From positions 186,001 to 250,000 of the forward strand of contig JAKLFB010000002.1 of assembly GCA_022711435.1 (NCBI GenBank): 64,000 nt of DNA, given 5' to 3'. This document shows positions 17,834 through 27,249 of the stretch, in pieces (within the stretch, counting starts at the first letter, position 1; each line of letters begins with the position of its first letter). Position numbers and translations under genes: made by a program. This DNA is from Verrucomicrobiota bacterium (lineage in GTDB: Bacteria; Verrucomicrobiota; Verrucomicrobiia; Limisphaerales; UBA1319). The notes beneath the pieces are model-generated. The model made no database searches. It was not told where the DNA came from and was given only the letters and a program-made list of their open reading frames with translations.

Positions 17834-18745
17834 ATGCCTATCCGTAAATCGGCAATTCTCTCCCTGGCGGCGGTCGCGCTTCTGGGCGGCTGCGGCGGCG
17901 CACCAGATCAGATCCCGCCCGAAGCCCCGAGATCGCACTCGAGCTGGCAGTCCGCCTGGGTCCACAGCAACGGGATCCGTCTCCACTACTGGCGCACGGG
18001 CGGAGCCGGCAAGCCGCCTCTGGTCCTGGCGCACGGCATCACGGACTACGGCCTGAACTGGGCGTCGCTCGCAGAGCGGTTCGAGGGGGAGTACGACATC
18101 GTCATGTACGACGCCCGCGGGCACGGGTACTCCGACAAACCGGACGGCCCTTACGACCTGGCCACGCATGTCGCCGATCTGGCGGGCCTCATTCGGGCCC
18201 TGGGCATCGAGAGGCCGGTCCTGATGGGGCACTCCATGGGTGGGGCAATCGTCGCCCGGGCGGCGGCGTCTGATCCCGGCCTGGCGCGCGCCGTCATCCT
18301 GGAGGATCCAGCCGACATGCTGGCGCGGCTCGAACCGCTCGGCGAGGCGATCATCCCCCCCTGGAAGAAGCAGGTCCGAGACGATCGGCGGGCCGGCATG
18401 GCAAAACTCATCGACATGGCCCGCACGAAGCGCCACCCCGGCTGGCGCGACCGCGATTACGAGCTGTGGGCTGAGTCGAAGCTGCTCGCGAGCCCGAACG
18501 TCGTGGATATCCTTCACGGCGACGGCTTCGGCGACGCGGGTGTGACCTATCCGAAGCTGCTGGTTCCGACCCTGATCCTCAAGGCTGACGCGGATGCGGA
18601 CAGCCGAAAGAAGCACATCGAGATCGCCCGCCTTCTGCCTAATGGGAGGCTGGTCCACATCGACGGCGCCGGACACGTGATACGGAACGACAGACCGGCG
18701 GATACCGAGCGCGAGATCCGGGCCTTCCTCTCCGGGAATCCTTGA
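17834..18745 (+). CDS. Alpha/beta-hydrolase lipoprotein
   Basis: A 303-residue hydrolase anchored by a lipobox (LAAVALLGGC, Cys21). The fold starts WVHSNGIRLHYWRTG and has the oxyanion region LAHGITDYGLNWASLAERF, strand VMYDARGHGYSDKP, the nucleophile elbow LMGHSMGGAIVARAA (Ser near residue 127) and the catalytic His in IDGAGHVIRNDRP close to the C-terminus. The substrate is unknown. The start is uncertain: the frame is open to an ATG at 17648, which has GAGGG 7 nt upstream and encodes a second, separate signal-peptide-like sequence (MKSRIHAVLLALIVAMTQGV). I prefer 17834 because the lipoprotein signal begins there. Confidence 0.85.
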   Translation: MPIRKSAILSLAAVALLGGCGGAPDQIPPEAPRSHSSWQSAWVHSNGIRLHYWRTGGAGKPPLVLAHGITDYGLNWASLAERFEGEYDIVMYDARGHGYSDKPDGPYDLATHVADLAGLIRALGIERPVLMGHSMGGAIVARAAASDPGLARAVILEDPADMLARLEPLGEAIIPPWKKQVRDDRRAGMAKLIDMARTKRHPGWRDRDYELWAESKLLASPNVVDILHGDGFGDAGVTYPKLLVPTLILKADADADSRKKHIEIARLLPNGRLVHIDGAGHVIRNDRPADTEREIRAFLSGNP

Positions 18746-18841
18746 AAAGCCCGGAAGGAACATAACAGCCGGCGGCGGTTCAGGCCGCGGACTCACAGGC
18801 CCCGCAGGCCGCCAGAAGGGCTGGATCGGCCGCGGCCTGCT

Positions 18842-20158
18842 TCATCGGCTTTTGGCTTCGGCCGCCGAGAGCTTCATCGGCTCGAACCGCGGCAGAATCG
18901 CATGGAGGATCGCCAGGTTGACGAGGTAGGCCGATGCTGCGATGCCAAACGGGATGGCGTAGCTGTGGGACCATTCGAGGATGTATCCCACGAGCTTGGC
19001 GATGAACATCCCGCCAATCGCGCCCGCAAATCCCCCGATGCCCACCACGGAGCTGACCGCTTTCCGGGGCACGGTGTCCGAGACCATCGTGTAGAGGTTG
19101 GCGGAAAATCCCTGGTGCGCCGAGGCGGCGAGGCCGATCAAAAACACAGCGGTCCACAGGCTGGTGACTCTCGAGGCCATGAAGATGGGCACCACGCACA
19201 GCGCGCAGGCGAGCATCGCGGTCTTGCGGGCGCCATGAACGCTCCAGCCGCGCCGGATCAAGGTCGAGGATAGCCAGCCGCCGGCGATGCTGCCCACATC
19301 GGTCATGAGATAGATCACGACCAGGGGCGGGCCGAGCTCGAGCAGCTTCAGCCCGTGCTTCTCCTCCAGAAACCCGGGGATCCAATACAGATAGAACCAC
19401 CAGATCGGCGCGCTCAGGAACATGCCGATCAGGAAGGCCCACGTCTGGCGATGTCCCAGAAGCGAAAGCCAGGAGATCGCCACGGGCGGATCGGGCGGAT
19501 CGCTCTGGATATGGGCCAGCTCGGAGGGCGAGACGCGCGGATGACGCTGGGGCGCCAGGTAAAGCCCGAACCAGAGCGCCAGCCAGATGAAACCCAGGCT
19601 GCCGGTGACCAGAAAAGCCGCCGGCCATCCATACCGGTAGGTCAGCCAGGGGACCATCAGCGGCGTGATCAACGCGCCCACATTGCTCCCGGCGTTGAAG
19701 ATCCCGGTCGCCAGCGCGCGCTCCTGCTTGGGAAACCATTCGCTCACGGTCTTGATGGCGGCCGGGAAGTTGCCGCCCTCGGCCAGCCCCAGCGCGGCCC
19801 GGGCAATGCTGAACCCGGTCACCGTGCGCGCCAGCGCATGGCCCATGGCGGCCAGGCTCCAGAACAGCACCGCCAGCCCATAGCCCAGCCGAACTCCAAT
19901 CCAGTCCATCACGCGTCCACCGAGGGCATAGCCGATGGCGTAAGCCGCCTGGAAAGCGAACACCACGTTGCTGTAGTCGATCTCGTTCCAGTGCAGATCC
20001 CGGATCAGGGTGTTCTTCAGGACGCCCACCACCTGCCGATCGATGTAATTGACCGTGGTGGCCAGAAAGAGGAGGCCGCAGATCACCCAGCGAAACCAGC
20101 CGATCGAGCACGATGCGCCCCGGCGGGGATCGGCCGGCATTCCGTGTTCGGATTCCAT
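18842..20158 (-). CDS. MFS transporter, anion:cation symporter (hexuronate ExuT-like)
   Basis: A 438-residue inner-membrane carrier of the ACS family, whose members import hexuronates, glucarate or related organic anions with protons. The first helix has the family signature VICGLLFLATTVNYIDRQVVG (about residues 20-40). Next come GYALGGRVMDWIGVRLGYGL (MFS motif A region) and LGLAEGGNFPAAIKTVSEWF, a hallmark of the family. Later helices are regular to the end (MFIAKLVGYILEWSHSYAIP). The ATG at 20158 was chosen over upstream 20194. It follows the DUF3748 gene on the same strand with a 118-bp gap that holds the 29-bp motif at 20222-20250. Confidence 0.9.
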   Translation of the reverse strand: MESEHGMPADPRRGASCSIGWFRWVICGLLFLATTVNYIDRQVVGVLKNTLIRDLHWNEIDYSNVVFAFQAAYAIGYALGGRVMDWIGVRLGYGLAVLFWSLAAMGHALARTVTGFSIARAALGLAEGGNFPAAIKTVSEWFPKQERALATGIFNAGSNVGALITPLMVPWLTYRYGWPAAFLVTGSLGFIWLALWFGLYLAPQRHPRVSPSELAHIQSDPPDPPVAISWLSLLGHRQTWAFLIGMFLSAPIWWFYLYWIPGFLEEKHGLKLLELGPPLVVIYLMTDVGSIAGGWLSSTLIRRGWSVHGARKTAMLACALCVVPIFMASRVTSLWTAVFLIGLAASAHQGFSANLYTMVSDTVPRKAVSSVVGIGGFAGAIGGMFIAKLVGYILEWSHSYAIPFGIAASAYLVNLAILHAILPRFEPMKLSAAEAKSR

Positions 20159-20221
20159 TGGCGCCGAAGGGTACGGCGGGCGGCACCGGCGCACAAGCCC
20201 GGATTCGCCCCCCCCTCAACA

Positions 20222-20250
20222 GCAATGGGGTCGCATCTAAATAATTGACA
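20222..20250 (-). promoter_or_regulatory. 29-bp conserved motif upstream of the MFS transporter
   Basis: On the minus strand the motif begins TGTCAATTATTTAGATGCGA and continues CCCCATTGC. It ends 63 nt before the ATG of the MFS gene. The same 29 bp with one mismatch stands in the same orientation 61 nt before the APC permease at 55839. It could be a shared promoter/operator or the end of a mobile element; see the findings. Confidence 0.5.
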
Positions 20251-20276
20251 AATGAGCCTGAGCGGGTGAATCGAGG

Positions 20277-21719
20277 CTAGGGGATGTCCCCGGGGCGCCT
20301 CACGACAAATATCTGGTTGGCGGGCTCGACGGGCGAGGGGATCCGCCGCACGTAGGCGATCCCCCGGCCGTCGGGCGAGAAGACGCAGGCCTCCGGCCTC
20401 GGGGCGGCCGCGGGATCGACGGGCTCGGTCCACCGGATCGTCCGGCCTGTCGCGACCTCGGTCACGCATACGCTGCGGTCCATCCCATGCGCGATGTGGC
20501 GGCCGTCCGGGCTCCAGGTGAACGCGGAGGCGATCGGCCAGGGATTGCGCGTGATCTGAGAAGGCGGCCCGCCCAGAGGGGAGACAGTCCAAATCTGCAC
20601 GATTCCCGCTTCGTCTTTCATGAGGAACCCGATCTGCGTCCCATCGGGCGAGCTCCGAAGCCAGTGGCGCGGCCCCTGAATGCCCGGGTGCGGGCGGTTC
20701 GCCGTGCAGGTGAGGCGCCGCTGGGCGGTTCCGGCGGGGGGGGCGGGGCGGCGGGTGGCGGTGCCTGCCAGCTCATCGCCGCTCGCATCGCCGACGCGGT
20801 CGGGCAGATCGACGATGTAGACTTCCGCGATGGGGTCGCCCTTGGCGGTGATCGCCTGGCCCTGAAAGGCGATGGCGCGGCGCTGGCGCGTCCCGTCGGC
20901 TCGGACATAGCCGTTGGTGCCCACCCACCCTTCCTCGAACGCACGCTGGATGTCGTCCGAGCCGGGGCGCGGCCGGCCGGTGGTCCGAGTGGCCAGGACG
21001 CTGAAGAATTCGCCGTCGTGGTTGCGGGGGTGGTCGCGCTTCACGCGCACGGGCCGGCCCGGCACGCTGACGCCGACGTTGCGCAGATTCATCTCGTGGT
21101 CGGCGTTCTCCTCCGCGAAGCCGGCCAGGACATGGTCCTCGTAGGTGAAGGAGAGCCACTCGCCGGCGGCATCCCACACATGCACGTGCGATCCCCCCCG
21201 CAGCGCTCCGGGCGTGAACGGCGGCACGATGTCGCGAGCATCGACGGGGATGGCGTGGCCGGGCTGGCGGACATCGACCATCACGCCCTGGCGGTGGCAT
21301 GCGTTGTAGGACCAGTCCGGCGTGGGATGCTCGGGTCCGAGGATGAAGATGACCCGGTGCTCGCGGGGGTGGAACGTGGCCACGCCGCAGCGGGCGCCAT
21401 GGGCGGCCTCGTAGAGCGTGCGGACCTCGCCGGTGCCCACGTGCACCATTTCGATCCGGCGCCCGTCGAAGACGGCGCCCTCGGGATCCGACCGGGTGTC
21501 GTAGACAATCCATTGGCTGTCGGGCGACCACACGCCGGTATTGGTGAGGATCCGGCCGCCCGGCCCGCGGGTGACCTGTTGATCATTCGATTTCATTGCG
21601 GCAGAACCATGGGCGGCCAGCAGGATCGCCGAGAGCGCCGCAAGATGGCGCCGTCGGATCCCGAACCGGTGGAGCAGGGCGATCGCGCCCGCAGGCAAGT
21701 GGCGCGACACAGGTTTCAT
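20277..21719 (-). CDS. DUF3748 (YidR-like) secreted beta-propeller protein
   Basis: A 480-residue protein closely resembling E. coli YidR (DUF3748), of unknown function. Shared landmarks, from my memory of YidR, are ILTNTGVWSPDSQWIVYDTR near residue 58, CGVATFHPREHRVIFILGPE, PPFTPGALRGGSHVHVWDAA, LSFTYEDHVL, RPGSDDIQRAFEEGWVGTNG, and PRHWLRSSPDGTQIGFLMKD. The TolB/WD-like blades end in FSPDGRGIAYV. Unlike YidR it has an N-terminal extension with a signal-peptide-like core (LAALSAILLAAHGSAA), so export is likely. It is upstream of and co-directional with the hexuronate-type transporter, which fits a link to sugar-acid metabolism but does not prove one. Confidence 0.87.
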   Translation of the reverse strand: MKPVSRHLPAGAIALLHRFGIRRRHLAALSAILLAAHGSAAMKSNDQQVTRGPGGRILTNTGVWSPDSQWIVYDTRSDPEGAVFDGRRIEMVHVGTGEVRTLYEAAHGARCGVATFHPREHRVIFILGPEHPTPDWSYNACHRQGVMVDVRQPGHAIPVDARDIVPPFTPGALRGGSHVHVWDAAGEWLSFTYEDHVLAGFAEENADHEMNLRNVGVSVPGRPVRVKRDHPRNHDGEFFSVLATRTTGRPRPGSDDIQRAFEEGWVGTNGYVRADGTRQRRAIAFQGQAITAKGDPIAEVYIVDLPDRVGDASGDELAGTATRRPAPPAGTAQRRLTCTANRPHPGIQGPRHWLRSSPDGTQIGFLMKDEAGIVQIWTVSPLGGPPSQITRNPWPIASAFTWSPDGRHIAHGMDRSVCVTEVATGRTIRWTEPVDPAAAPRPEACVFSPDGRGIAYVRRIPSPVEPANQIFVVRRPGDIP

Positions 21720-21918
21720 GGAAAGGCATTGTGCGCCGGGCCGGATCCGGTGGCAAGCCGCCGTGGCCGGCGCCGGCCCATTGGCATCCTCGGCGCAAGC
21801 CCCTTCCAGGCCCGCCTCCCCCCCGCCCCGGCCGGCGGCTGCCGATCATTCTGGACGAGGCTCGGCTTGCCGTATAGAGTCGCTCTCCGACAACATCAAT
21901 CCGAACAAAGAACCCACT

Positions 21919-23373
21919 ATGTCAAAACTAACTCGACGCAGTTTTCTCAAATACTCGATGGCCGCGGGCGCCACGGTGTGGATCGGCGGCACGGCGTCCA
22001 CGCCGCGCGTGTTCGGGGCCAATGACCGGCTGCGCATTGCGGTGGCGGGCGTCAACGGGCGGGGGGGCAGCCACATCGGCGGCTGGCTCGAGCAACCGAA
22101 CGTGGAGATTGCCTACCTTGTCGATCCGGACCAGCGGGTGTTGGGGAACCAGCTCAAGAACCTGGAAAAGAAGGTCGCGGGCAAGTATGCATGCAAAGGG
22201 GTGGCCGACATCCGGCGGGCCCTGGAGGACAAAGACCTTGATGCCATATCGATCGCCACGCCCAACCACTGGCACTCGCTGATGACCATTTGGGCGGCCC
22301 AGGCCGGCAAGCATGTCTATGTCGAGAAGCCGATGAGCCACGACATCGCGGAAGGCCGCGTCGCCTGGGAGGCGCAGAAGAAATACGGAGTGGTCGTCCA
22401 GCACGGCACGCAGAGCCGCAGCAGCGCCTCCAACGCCGGCCTCCACCAGGCCATCCACGAGGGCAAGTTCGGCAAGCTGAAGATCTCTTACGGCTACGCC
22501 TGCAAGCCGCGCGCCGGCATCGGTTTCAAACCGATGTCCGATCCGCCGGCCGATCTCGATTGGAGCCTGTGGCGGGGTCCGGCGGTCATCCCTCAATTCC
22601 ACGCCAACCTAGTCCATTACAACTGGCACTGGTTCTGGGTGAGCGGCAACGGGGAGCTGAACAACCAGGGGACGCACCAGCTTGACATGGCTTACTGGGC
22701 GCTCGATCCGAGCGTGACCCTTCCCGTCCGCGCCATGGCGATCGGCGGCCGGTTCCAGTGGAACGACCAGGGGGAGACCCCGAACACCATGTTCGGCATC
22801 GCCCAGTACCCCAACGGCCAATACGTCTTCTTCAACGTGCGCAACGTGAACTACAAGGGGTATCAGCAGCAGGTCGAGAACGAGTATTACTTCGAGGACG
22901 GCGGCAAGATTGTCCGCAACATGTACTACGCCAAAGGCAGCAGCCAGGGCGAGAAGGTGTCGGTCCCGCCCGGCAAGGTCACCCCCGGAGGCAACTGGGG
23001 CAGCTTCATCGCCGCCTGCCGCGCCGGCAAGCCCGAGATGGCCAATGGCACCGCCTCCCAGGCGCATTACAGCTGCACGCTCGGCCACGTGATCAACAAC
23101 TCCTATCGCCTCGGCCAAAAGGTGCCGTTCAACGCCAAAGCCGGCCGTTTCGGGGATAACCGGGAAGCTTACGAGCATTTCATGACGCTCCATGCCCTGA
23201 TGCGCGACGGCGTCGGCGTCCCCGAAAACGACGCCCAGTACATCGTCGGCCCCTGGCTGACGTTCGATCCCAAGACCGAGCGGTTCACGGGCGAGTTCGC
23301 GGCCCAAGCCAATCGGCTCGTCAAGGATCCCAACCGGCCCGGGTTCGAAGTGCCCGCCCCGGACAAGGTCTGA
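21919..23373 (+). CDS. Tat-exported Gfo/Idh/MocA-family oxidoreductase
   Basis: A 484-residue NAD(P)-dependent oxidoreductase-type protein. It begins with a twin-arginine signal (MSKLTRRSFLKYSMAAGATV), so it is exported folded with its cofactor. The Rossmann part reads LRIAVAGVNGRGGSHIGGWL, then the family motif DLDAISIATPNHWHSLMTIW and HVYVEKPMSHDIAEG with the catalytic-type EKP Lys near residue 140. The substrate-binding half contains HYNWHWFWVSGNGELNNQGT, with conserved His/Asn residues. Exported members of this kind are numerous in Verrucomicrobia and Planctomycetes and probably oxidise or reduce sugars or glycosides; the exact substrate is unknown. The other two Tat-type members here (33381, 54197) are clearly different in sequence. 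Confidence 0.9.
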   Translation: MSKLTRRSFLKYSMAAGATVWIGGTASTPRVFGANDRLRIAVAGVNGRGGSHIGGWLEQPNVEIAYLVDPDQRVLGNQLKNLEKKVAGKYACKGVADIRRALEDKDLDAISIATPNHWHSLMTIWAAQAGKHVYVEKPMSHDIAEGRVAWEAQKKYGVVVQHGTQSRSSASNAGLHQAIHEGKFGKLKISYGYACKPRAGIGFKPMSDPPADLDWSLWRGPAVIPQFHANLVHYNWHWFWVSGNGELNNQGTHQLDMAYWALDPSVTLPVRAMAIGGRFQWNDQGETPNTMFGIAQYPNGQYVFFNVRNVNYKGYQQQVENEYYFEDGGKIVRNMYYAKGSSQGEKVSVPPGKVTPGGNWGSFIAACRAGKPEMANGTASQAHYSCTLGHVINNSYRLGQKVPFNAKAGRFGDNREAYEHFMTLHALMRDGVGVPENDAQYIVGPWLTFDPKTERFTGEFAAQANRLVKDPNRPGFEVPAPDKV

Positions 23374-23390
23374 TCGATCGCATCCTGCGG

Positions 23391-23432
23391 CGATCGCCCC
23401 CCCGTTCCATCGAGGAGCGGGGGGGGCTCGAT
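23391..23432 (+). terminator. GC-rich hairpin after the Gfo/Idh/MocA gene
   Basis: CGATCGCCCCCCCG pairs with CGGGGGGGGCTCGAT around an 8-14 nt loop, 18 bp past the stop at 23373. The stem is very stable but no T-run follows, so it may be a transcription stop or a roadblock. The rest of 23433-23542 shows nothing I can name. Confidence 0.45.
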
Positions 23433-23542
23433 CCGGATCCTGCTGCGCCGGGCGGGATGGAGCGGCCGCTGTTCGAGAGCGAGGGCCGCTTCCCGATTCC
23501 GGCTCAAGCCCTCGGCGGCGGCGGTTTTGACAGATTTTACCG

Positions 23543-25510
23543 ATGAATCATCTCCCGGCCTCTCCAGCCGCGCTGCTGCTGGCTGCCGCCCTGGCCGCCA
23601 CCATCGCCGCCCGCGCCGCCCAGCCATCCGTTGTCGAGGCGCACACACTCGGTTACGATCCCGCCGATGCCACCAAGGCGCTGCAATCGGCGATCTCGTC
23701 CGGCGCGGGAACAGTCGTCGTACGTAAAATGGACGGTCCTTGGATCGTGGATCCGATCCGGCTGGCGAGCGATCAGGAGGTGATTTTCGAGCCGGGCGTG
23801 GTGGTGCTGGCCAAGAGAGGTTCCTTTCGCGGATCGAACGACTCGCTTTTCACCGCGGCTTCCGGACGGAACATTCGCCTGACCGGCTCCGGCGCCGTCT
23901 GGCGGATGCACCGTTGGGACTACGATGCGCCGCCCTACCGCAAGGCGGAATGGCGCCATACCCTCAATCTGCGCAGCTGCACCAATGTCGCCGTGGCCGG
24001 CCTCACCCTGGCCGAGAGCGGCGGCGACGGCATCTACCTGGGCGTGGACCGCTCGGGCGGGCCCAATCGCAACGTTCTCATTCGGGACGTGGTGTGCGAC
24101 GGCAACTATCGGCAGGGGATCAGCGTCATCAGCGCCGAAGGCCTGATGATTGAAAACTGCGTTCTCAAGAACACCGCGGGCACCGCCCCGGCGGCCGGGA
24201 TCGATTTCGAGCCGAACCACCCGGGCGAATGCCTGGTCGATTGCGTCATGCGCGGCTGCGTGTCCGAAGACAATCAGGGGCTGGGCTGCCATTTCTACCT
24301 CAACAACCTGGATGCCGCGAGCCGGCCGCTTTCGATCCGGATCGAGGATTGCATCTTCCGAGGCACGAACCGCCAGTCGATCAACGTATCTCTGCCGATG
24401 CGGAATCGGGACTCGCTGGTGGCCGGCCGAATCGATTTCGTCCGCTGCCGGCTCGAGGAGCAGGGCCATGCGGGGATCACGATCTCGAAGCCCGCCGAGG
24501 GCGCGCGGCTGCGGTTCGAGGATTGTCTGCTGGCCGATCCTGCAGCCTCGCCAGCCCTTGCATCGCCGATCGTCCTCCAGGCTCGAGCCGGAGCCAGGCT
24601 CAGGCTCGGCGGCATCGATTTTGGCCGGCTCGTTTGCCGGGAGAAAATCCGCCGTCCGCTGTTCGATTATCCCAGCGGCGGCACCGTGCCTCTGGAGGCG
24701 ATCGAGGGCGTGCTGATTCGGGAGCTGGAAGGGAACGCCGAGCCGATCGTGCTGGACGCCGCCTGGCTGGCGGAGGTCTCCCCGCCGAACCCGTTCTTCG
24801 ATCTGGCCGCCGCGCCGGTCGATTGGACGCGGCTCCCCCGGCCCGCTGCATGGCCCGTCGTTCGCCCGCTGCCCGCGCACCGGCTGCGCGGGCCTGCCGC
24901 CTTCGCGCTGCATGCTCGTGCCGATGAACACGTGCGGCTGGTCCTGCGGTTCCAGGCCGTGGGGACGGCGACGAATACGGATCCGTTCGCCGTCCGCGTC
25001 ACCAGGCCTTCCGGCCAGCCGGCCGCGCAATTCGCGGGCTGGCTCGGAGCGGATTGCCCCTGCCAGTTCGCCGCGCCCGAGGCCGGCTTCTACGTCGTCC
25101 GATGCGATCCGGGCCGGCACACCGTGACCGCGGCGGCCTCGACCCATCCCCTTTGCGTGCTGGGCCAGGAGGGGTTGTTCCATTGGGTGCGCACGGAGGC
25201 CGCGTTCTCTTTTTCGGTGCCCGCGGGATCCGGCGACTTCGGGCTTCAGGTCAGCGGCGGCGGCGGCGAGGAGCGGGCGAAAGCCAGCCTGTTCGATCCG
25301 GACGGACGCCAGGTGTGGTCCGAGGACGCCATCGGCACCCCTCGAAACTTCATCGGGCGCGCGTCCCCTGTGGGATCGGACCGGCTATGGCAGCTGCGCC
25401 TCCAGCGCCCGGATCGAGGCGTGCATGAGGATCATTACGTCGAGCTGCGCGGTGTGCCGGCGATTCTGTTCTTCGAGCCTGCGGGTTTGATTTCCGAACC
25501 AACGCCATGA
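23543..25510 (+). CDS. Secreted right-handed beta-helix protein (pectate-lyase-like)
   Basis: A 655-residue exported protein with a signal peptide (MNHLPASPAALLLAAALAAT, cleaved near ARA-AQP). Residues about 45-340 show the rungs of a right-handed parallel beta-helix: GAGTVVVRKMDGPWIVDPIR, NIRLTGSGAVWRMH, CTNVAVAGLTLAESGGDGIY, NVLIRDVVCDGNYRQGISVI, GLMIENCVLKNTAG. This fold is used by pectate lyases, epimerases and other glycan-active enzymes. I see no catalytic pattern that fixes a family. The C-terminal third (about 430-655) is beta-rich and may bind carbohydrate. Its TGA overlaps the ATG of the sulfatase gene, which suggests that both act on the same, possibly sulfated, polysaccharide. Confidence 0.8.
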   Translation: MNHLPASPAALLLAAALAATIAARAAQPSVVEAHTLGYDPADATKALQSAISSGAGTVVVRKMDGPWIVDPIRLASDQEVIFEPGVVVLAKRGSFRGSNDSLFTAASGRNIRLTGSGAVWRMHRWDYDAPPYRKAEWRHTLNLRSCTNVAVAGLTLAESGGDGIYLGVDRSGGPNRNVLIRDVVCDGNYRQGISVISAEGLMIENCVLKNTAGTAPAAGIDFEPNHPGECLVDCVMRGCVSEDNQGLGCHFYLNNLDAASRPLSIRIEDCIFRGTNRQSINVSLPMRNRDSLVAGRIDFVRCRLEEQGHAGITISKPAEGARLRFEDCLLADPAASPALASPIVLQARAGARLRLGGIDFGRLVCREKIRRPLFDYPSGGTVPLEAIEGVLIRELEGNAEPIVLDAAWLAEVSPPNPFFDLAAAPVDWTRLPRPAAWPVVRPLPAHRLRGPAAFALHARADEHVRLVLRFQAVGTATNTDPFAVRVTRPSGQPAAQFAGWLGADCPCQFAAPEAGFYVVRCDPGRHTVTAAASTHPLCVLGQEGLFHWVRTEAAFSFSVPAGSGDFGLQVSGGGGEERAKASLFDPDGRQVWSEDAIGTPRNFIGRASPVGSDRLWQLRLQRPDRGVHEDHYVELRGVPAILFFEPAGLISEPTP

Positions 25511-27249
25511 ACGACCCCAATCGCGCAATCCGCTCGGCGCAGCCCGGGGCCGGCGGAACGTTCTACGCACTTTCCGCCGGGCTTGGCGCCGCCCGTTTCA
25601 TCGTGCCAGCCTTCGCCGCAGCGGTGGCATGGATGGCGCAGGCCGCCTTCGGGAGCGACGCGGCTAGTGCGCCCGCGACCGGGCGGTCCGCGGACCCGCC
25701 GGGCCGGCCCAACATCGTCTTCATCCTCTGCGACGATCTGGGCTATGGGGACGTGCGCTGTTTCAATCCTGCGGGCAAGATCGCAACGCCGTCTTTCGAC
25801 CGGCTGGCGGCGCAGGGGATTCGGTGCACCGATGCCCACTCCTCGTCATCCGTCTGCACGCCCACGCGCTACAGCCTCATGACCGGCCGCTACTCGTGGC
25901 GGTCGCGCCTTCAGAGCGGCGTGCTGGGCGGACTGAGCCCGCTCTTAATCGAGGAGGGGCGCCTCACGGTCGCCGAACTGCTTCGCCGCCACGGCTATCA
26001 CACCACCGCGATCGGCAAGTGGCACCTCGGCATGGGCTGGGCCCGCCGGCCTGGCGGCGACGTCAACGAGCTCGCCATCGAGACTGCCGCCCAGCATCGC
26101 AGCATCGATTTCGCCCAACCCATCCGGAACGGGCCCATGACGGTCGGGTTCGACCGGTACTTTGGCATCAGCGCGTCGCTCGATATGGTGCCCTATGCGT
26201 TCATCGAAAACGACCGGCTCACCCAACTGCCGGCGGCCGACCGCAGCTTTCCCATGATGCTCGGCCAGCTGGGCAAGCAGACCCGGCCCGGGCCGGCGGC
26301 GCCGGAGTTCGAGGCCATGGATGTCCTGCCGATCCTGGGGCGGCGCGCGGTCGCGTCCATCGAGAGCCGCGCCGCTGCCGCCCGCGCCGGCCATCCGTTC
26401 TTTCTCTATCTCCCCCTCAACGCGCCGCACACGCCGATCCTCCCCGCCCCGGAATGGCAGGGCCGCGCCGGCCTCAACCCCTATGCCGACTTCGTCATGC
26501 AGACCGACGCGTGCATCGGCCAAATCCTGGAGGCGCTCGACCGGCACGGGCTCGCCGATCAAACCCTCGTCATCGCCACCAGCGACAACGGATGCTCCCC
26601 CGAGGCGAACTTCGCCCGCCTCGCCAGCGCCGGACATCATCCCAGCGCCGGATTCCGGGGCGCGAAAGCGGACATTTTTGAGGGCGGCCACCGTGTTCCG
26701 TTCGTGGCGCGCTGGCCCGGCCGCATCCCTGCCGGCGCTTACAGCCCGGCTCTTCTGTGCCTGGTCGATTTCATGGCCACATGCGCGGATCTGCTCGGGG
26801 TGCCGTTGCCCCCCAATGCCGGCGAAGACAGCGTCAGCTTCCTGCCCGTCCTCCTGGGCCGCGGCAGCGCGCCTGGCCGCCCGGAGCTGATCCATCATTC
26901 CATCAACGGATCATTCGCGATCCGCCAAGGCCGGTGGAAGCTCGCTCTATGCCCCGACTCCGGCGGCTGGAGCGCGCCCAGGCCGGGTTCCGCCGCCGCG
27001 CGGAACCTCCCGGCCACCCAGCTCTTCGACCTCGACGCCGATCCCGGCGAAACCAACAACCTCTCCGCCCAACAACCGGCCATCGTCGCCCGCATGACCG
27101 CGCTGATCGAGCGGCAGGTCGCCGATGGAAGGAGCACTCCCGGCCCGACCCAGACCAACGCCGTCCGCGTGCAAATCCGCAAGGGCACGGGCGGTGGACG
27201 CTTGCCTGCCAGAGCCGCCGCGGGACAGGCTGGCCCTCGTCCGCAGTAG
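25507..27249 (+). CDS. Sulfatase (type I, Cys-type formylglycine)
   Basis: A 580-residue arylsulfatase-family enzyme. A hydrophobic N-terminus (FIVPAFAAAVAWMAQAAF) should direct export. The catalytic domain begins RPNIVFILCDDLGYGDVRC with the metal-binding Asp pair (76-77). The sulfatase motif CTPTRYSLMTGR has Cys117, to be converted to formylglycine. Then follow AIGKWHLGMGW (Lys/His), NAPHTPILP, ATSDNGCSPE and FRGAKADIFEGGHRVPFVAR. It cleaves sulfate esters, probably of an algal or animal glycan. Maturation needs FGE or anSME, which is not in this window. The start overlaps the preceding stop (ATGA). The last residues (LPARAAAGQAGPRPQ) are encoded by the direct repeat at 27194 and are unlikely to be ancestral. 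Confidence 0.93.
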   Translation: MNDPNRAIRSAQPGAGGTFYALSAGLGAARFIVPAFAAAVAWMAQAAFGSDAASAPATGRSADPPGRPNIVFILCDDLGYGDVRCFNPAGKIATPSFDRLAAQGIRCTDAHSSSSVCTPTRYSLMTGRYSWRSRLQSGVLGGLSPLLIEEGRLTVAELLRRHGYHTTAIGKWHLGMGWARRPGGDVNELAIETAAQHRSIDFAQPIRNGPMTVGFDRYFGISASLDMVPYAFIENDRLTQLPAADRSFPMMLGQLGKQTRPGPAAPEFEAMDVLPILGRRAVASIESRAAAARAGHPFFLYLPLNAPHTPILPAPEWQGRAGLNPYADFVMQTDACIGQILEALDRHGLADQTLVIATSDNGCSPEANFARLASAGHHPSAGFRGAKADIFEGGHRVPFVARWPGRIPAGAYSPALLCLVDFMATCADLLGVPLPPNAGEDSVSFLPVLLGRGSAPGRPELIHHSINGSFAIRQGRWKLALCPDSGGWSAPRPGSAAARNLPATQLFDLDADPGETNNLSAQQPAIVARMTALIERQVADGRSTPGPTQTNAVRVQIRKGTGGGRLPARAAAGQAGPRPQ

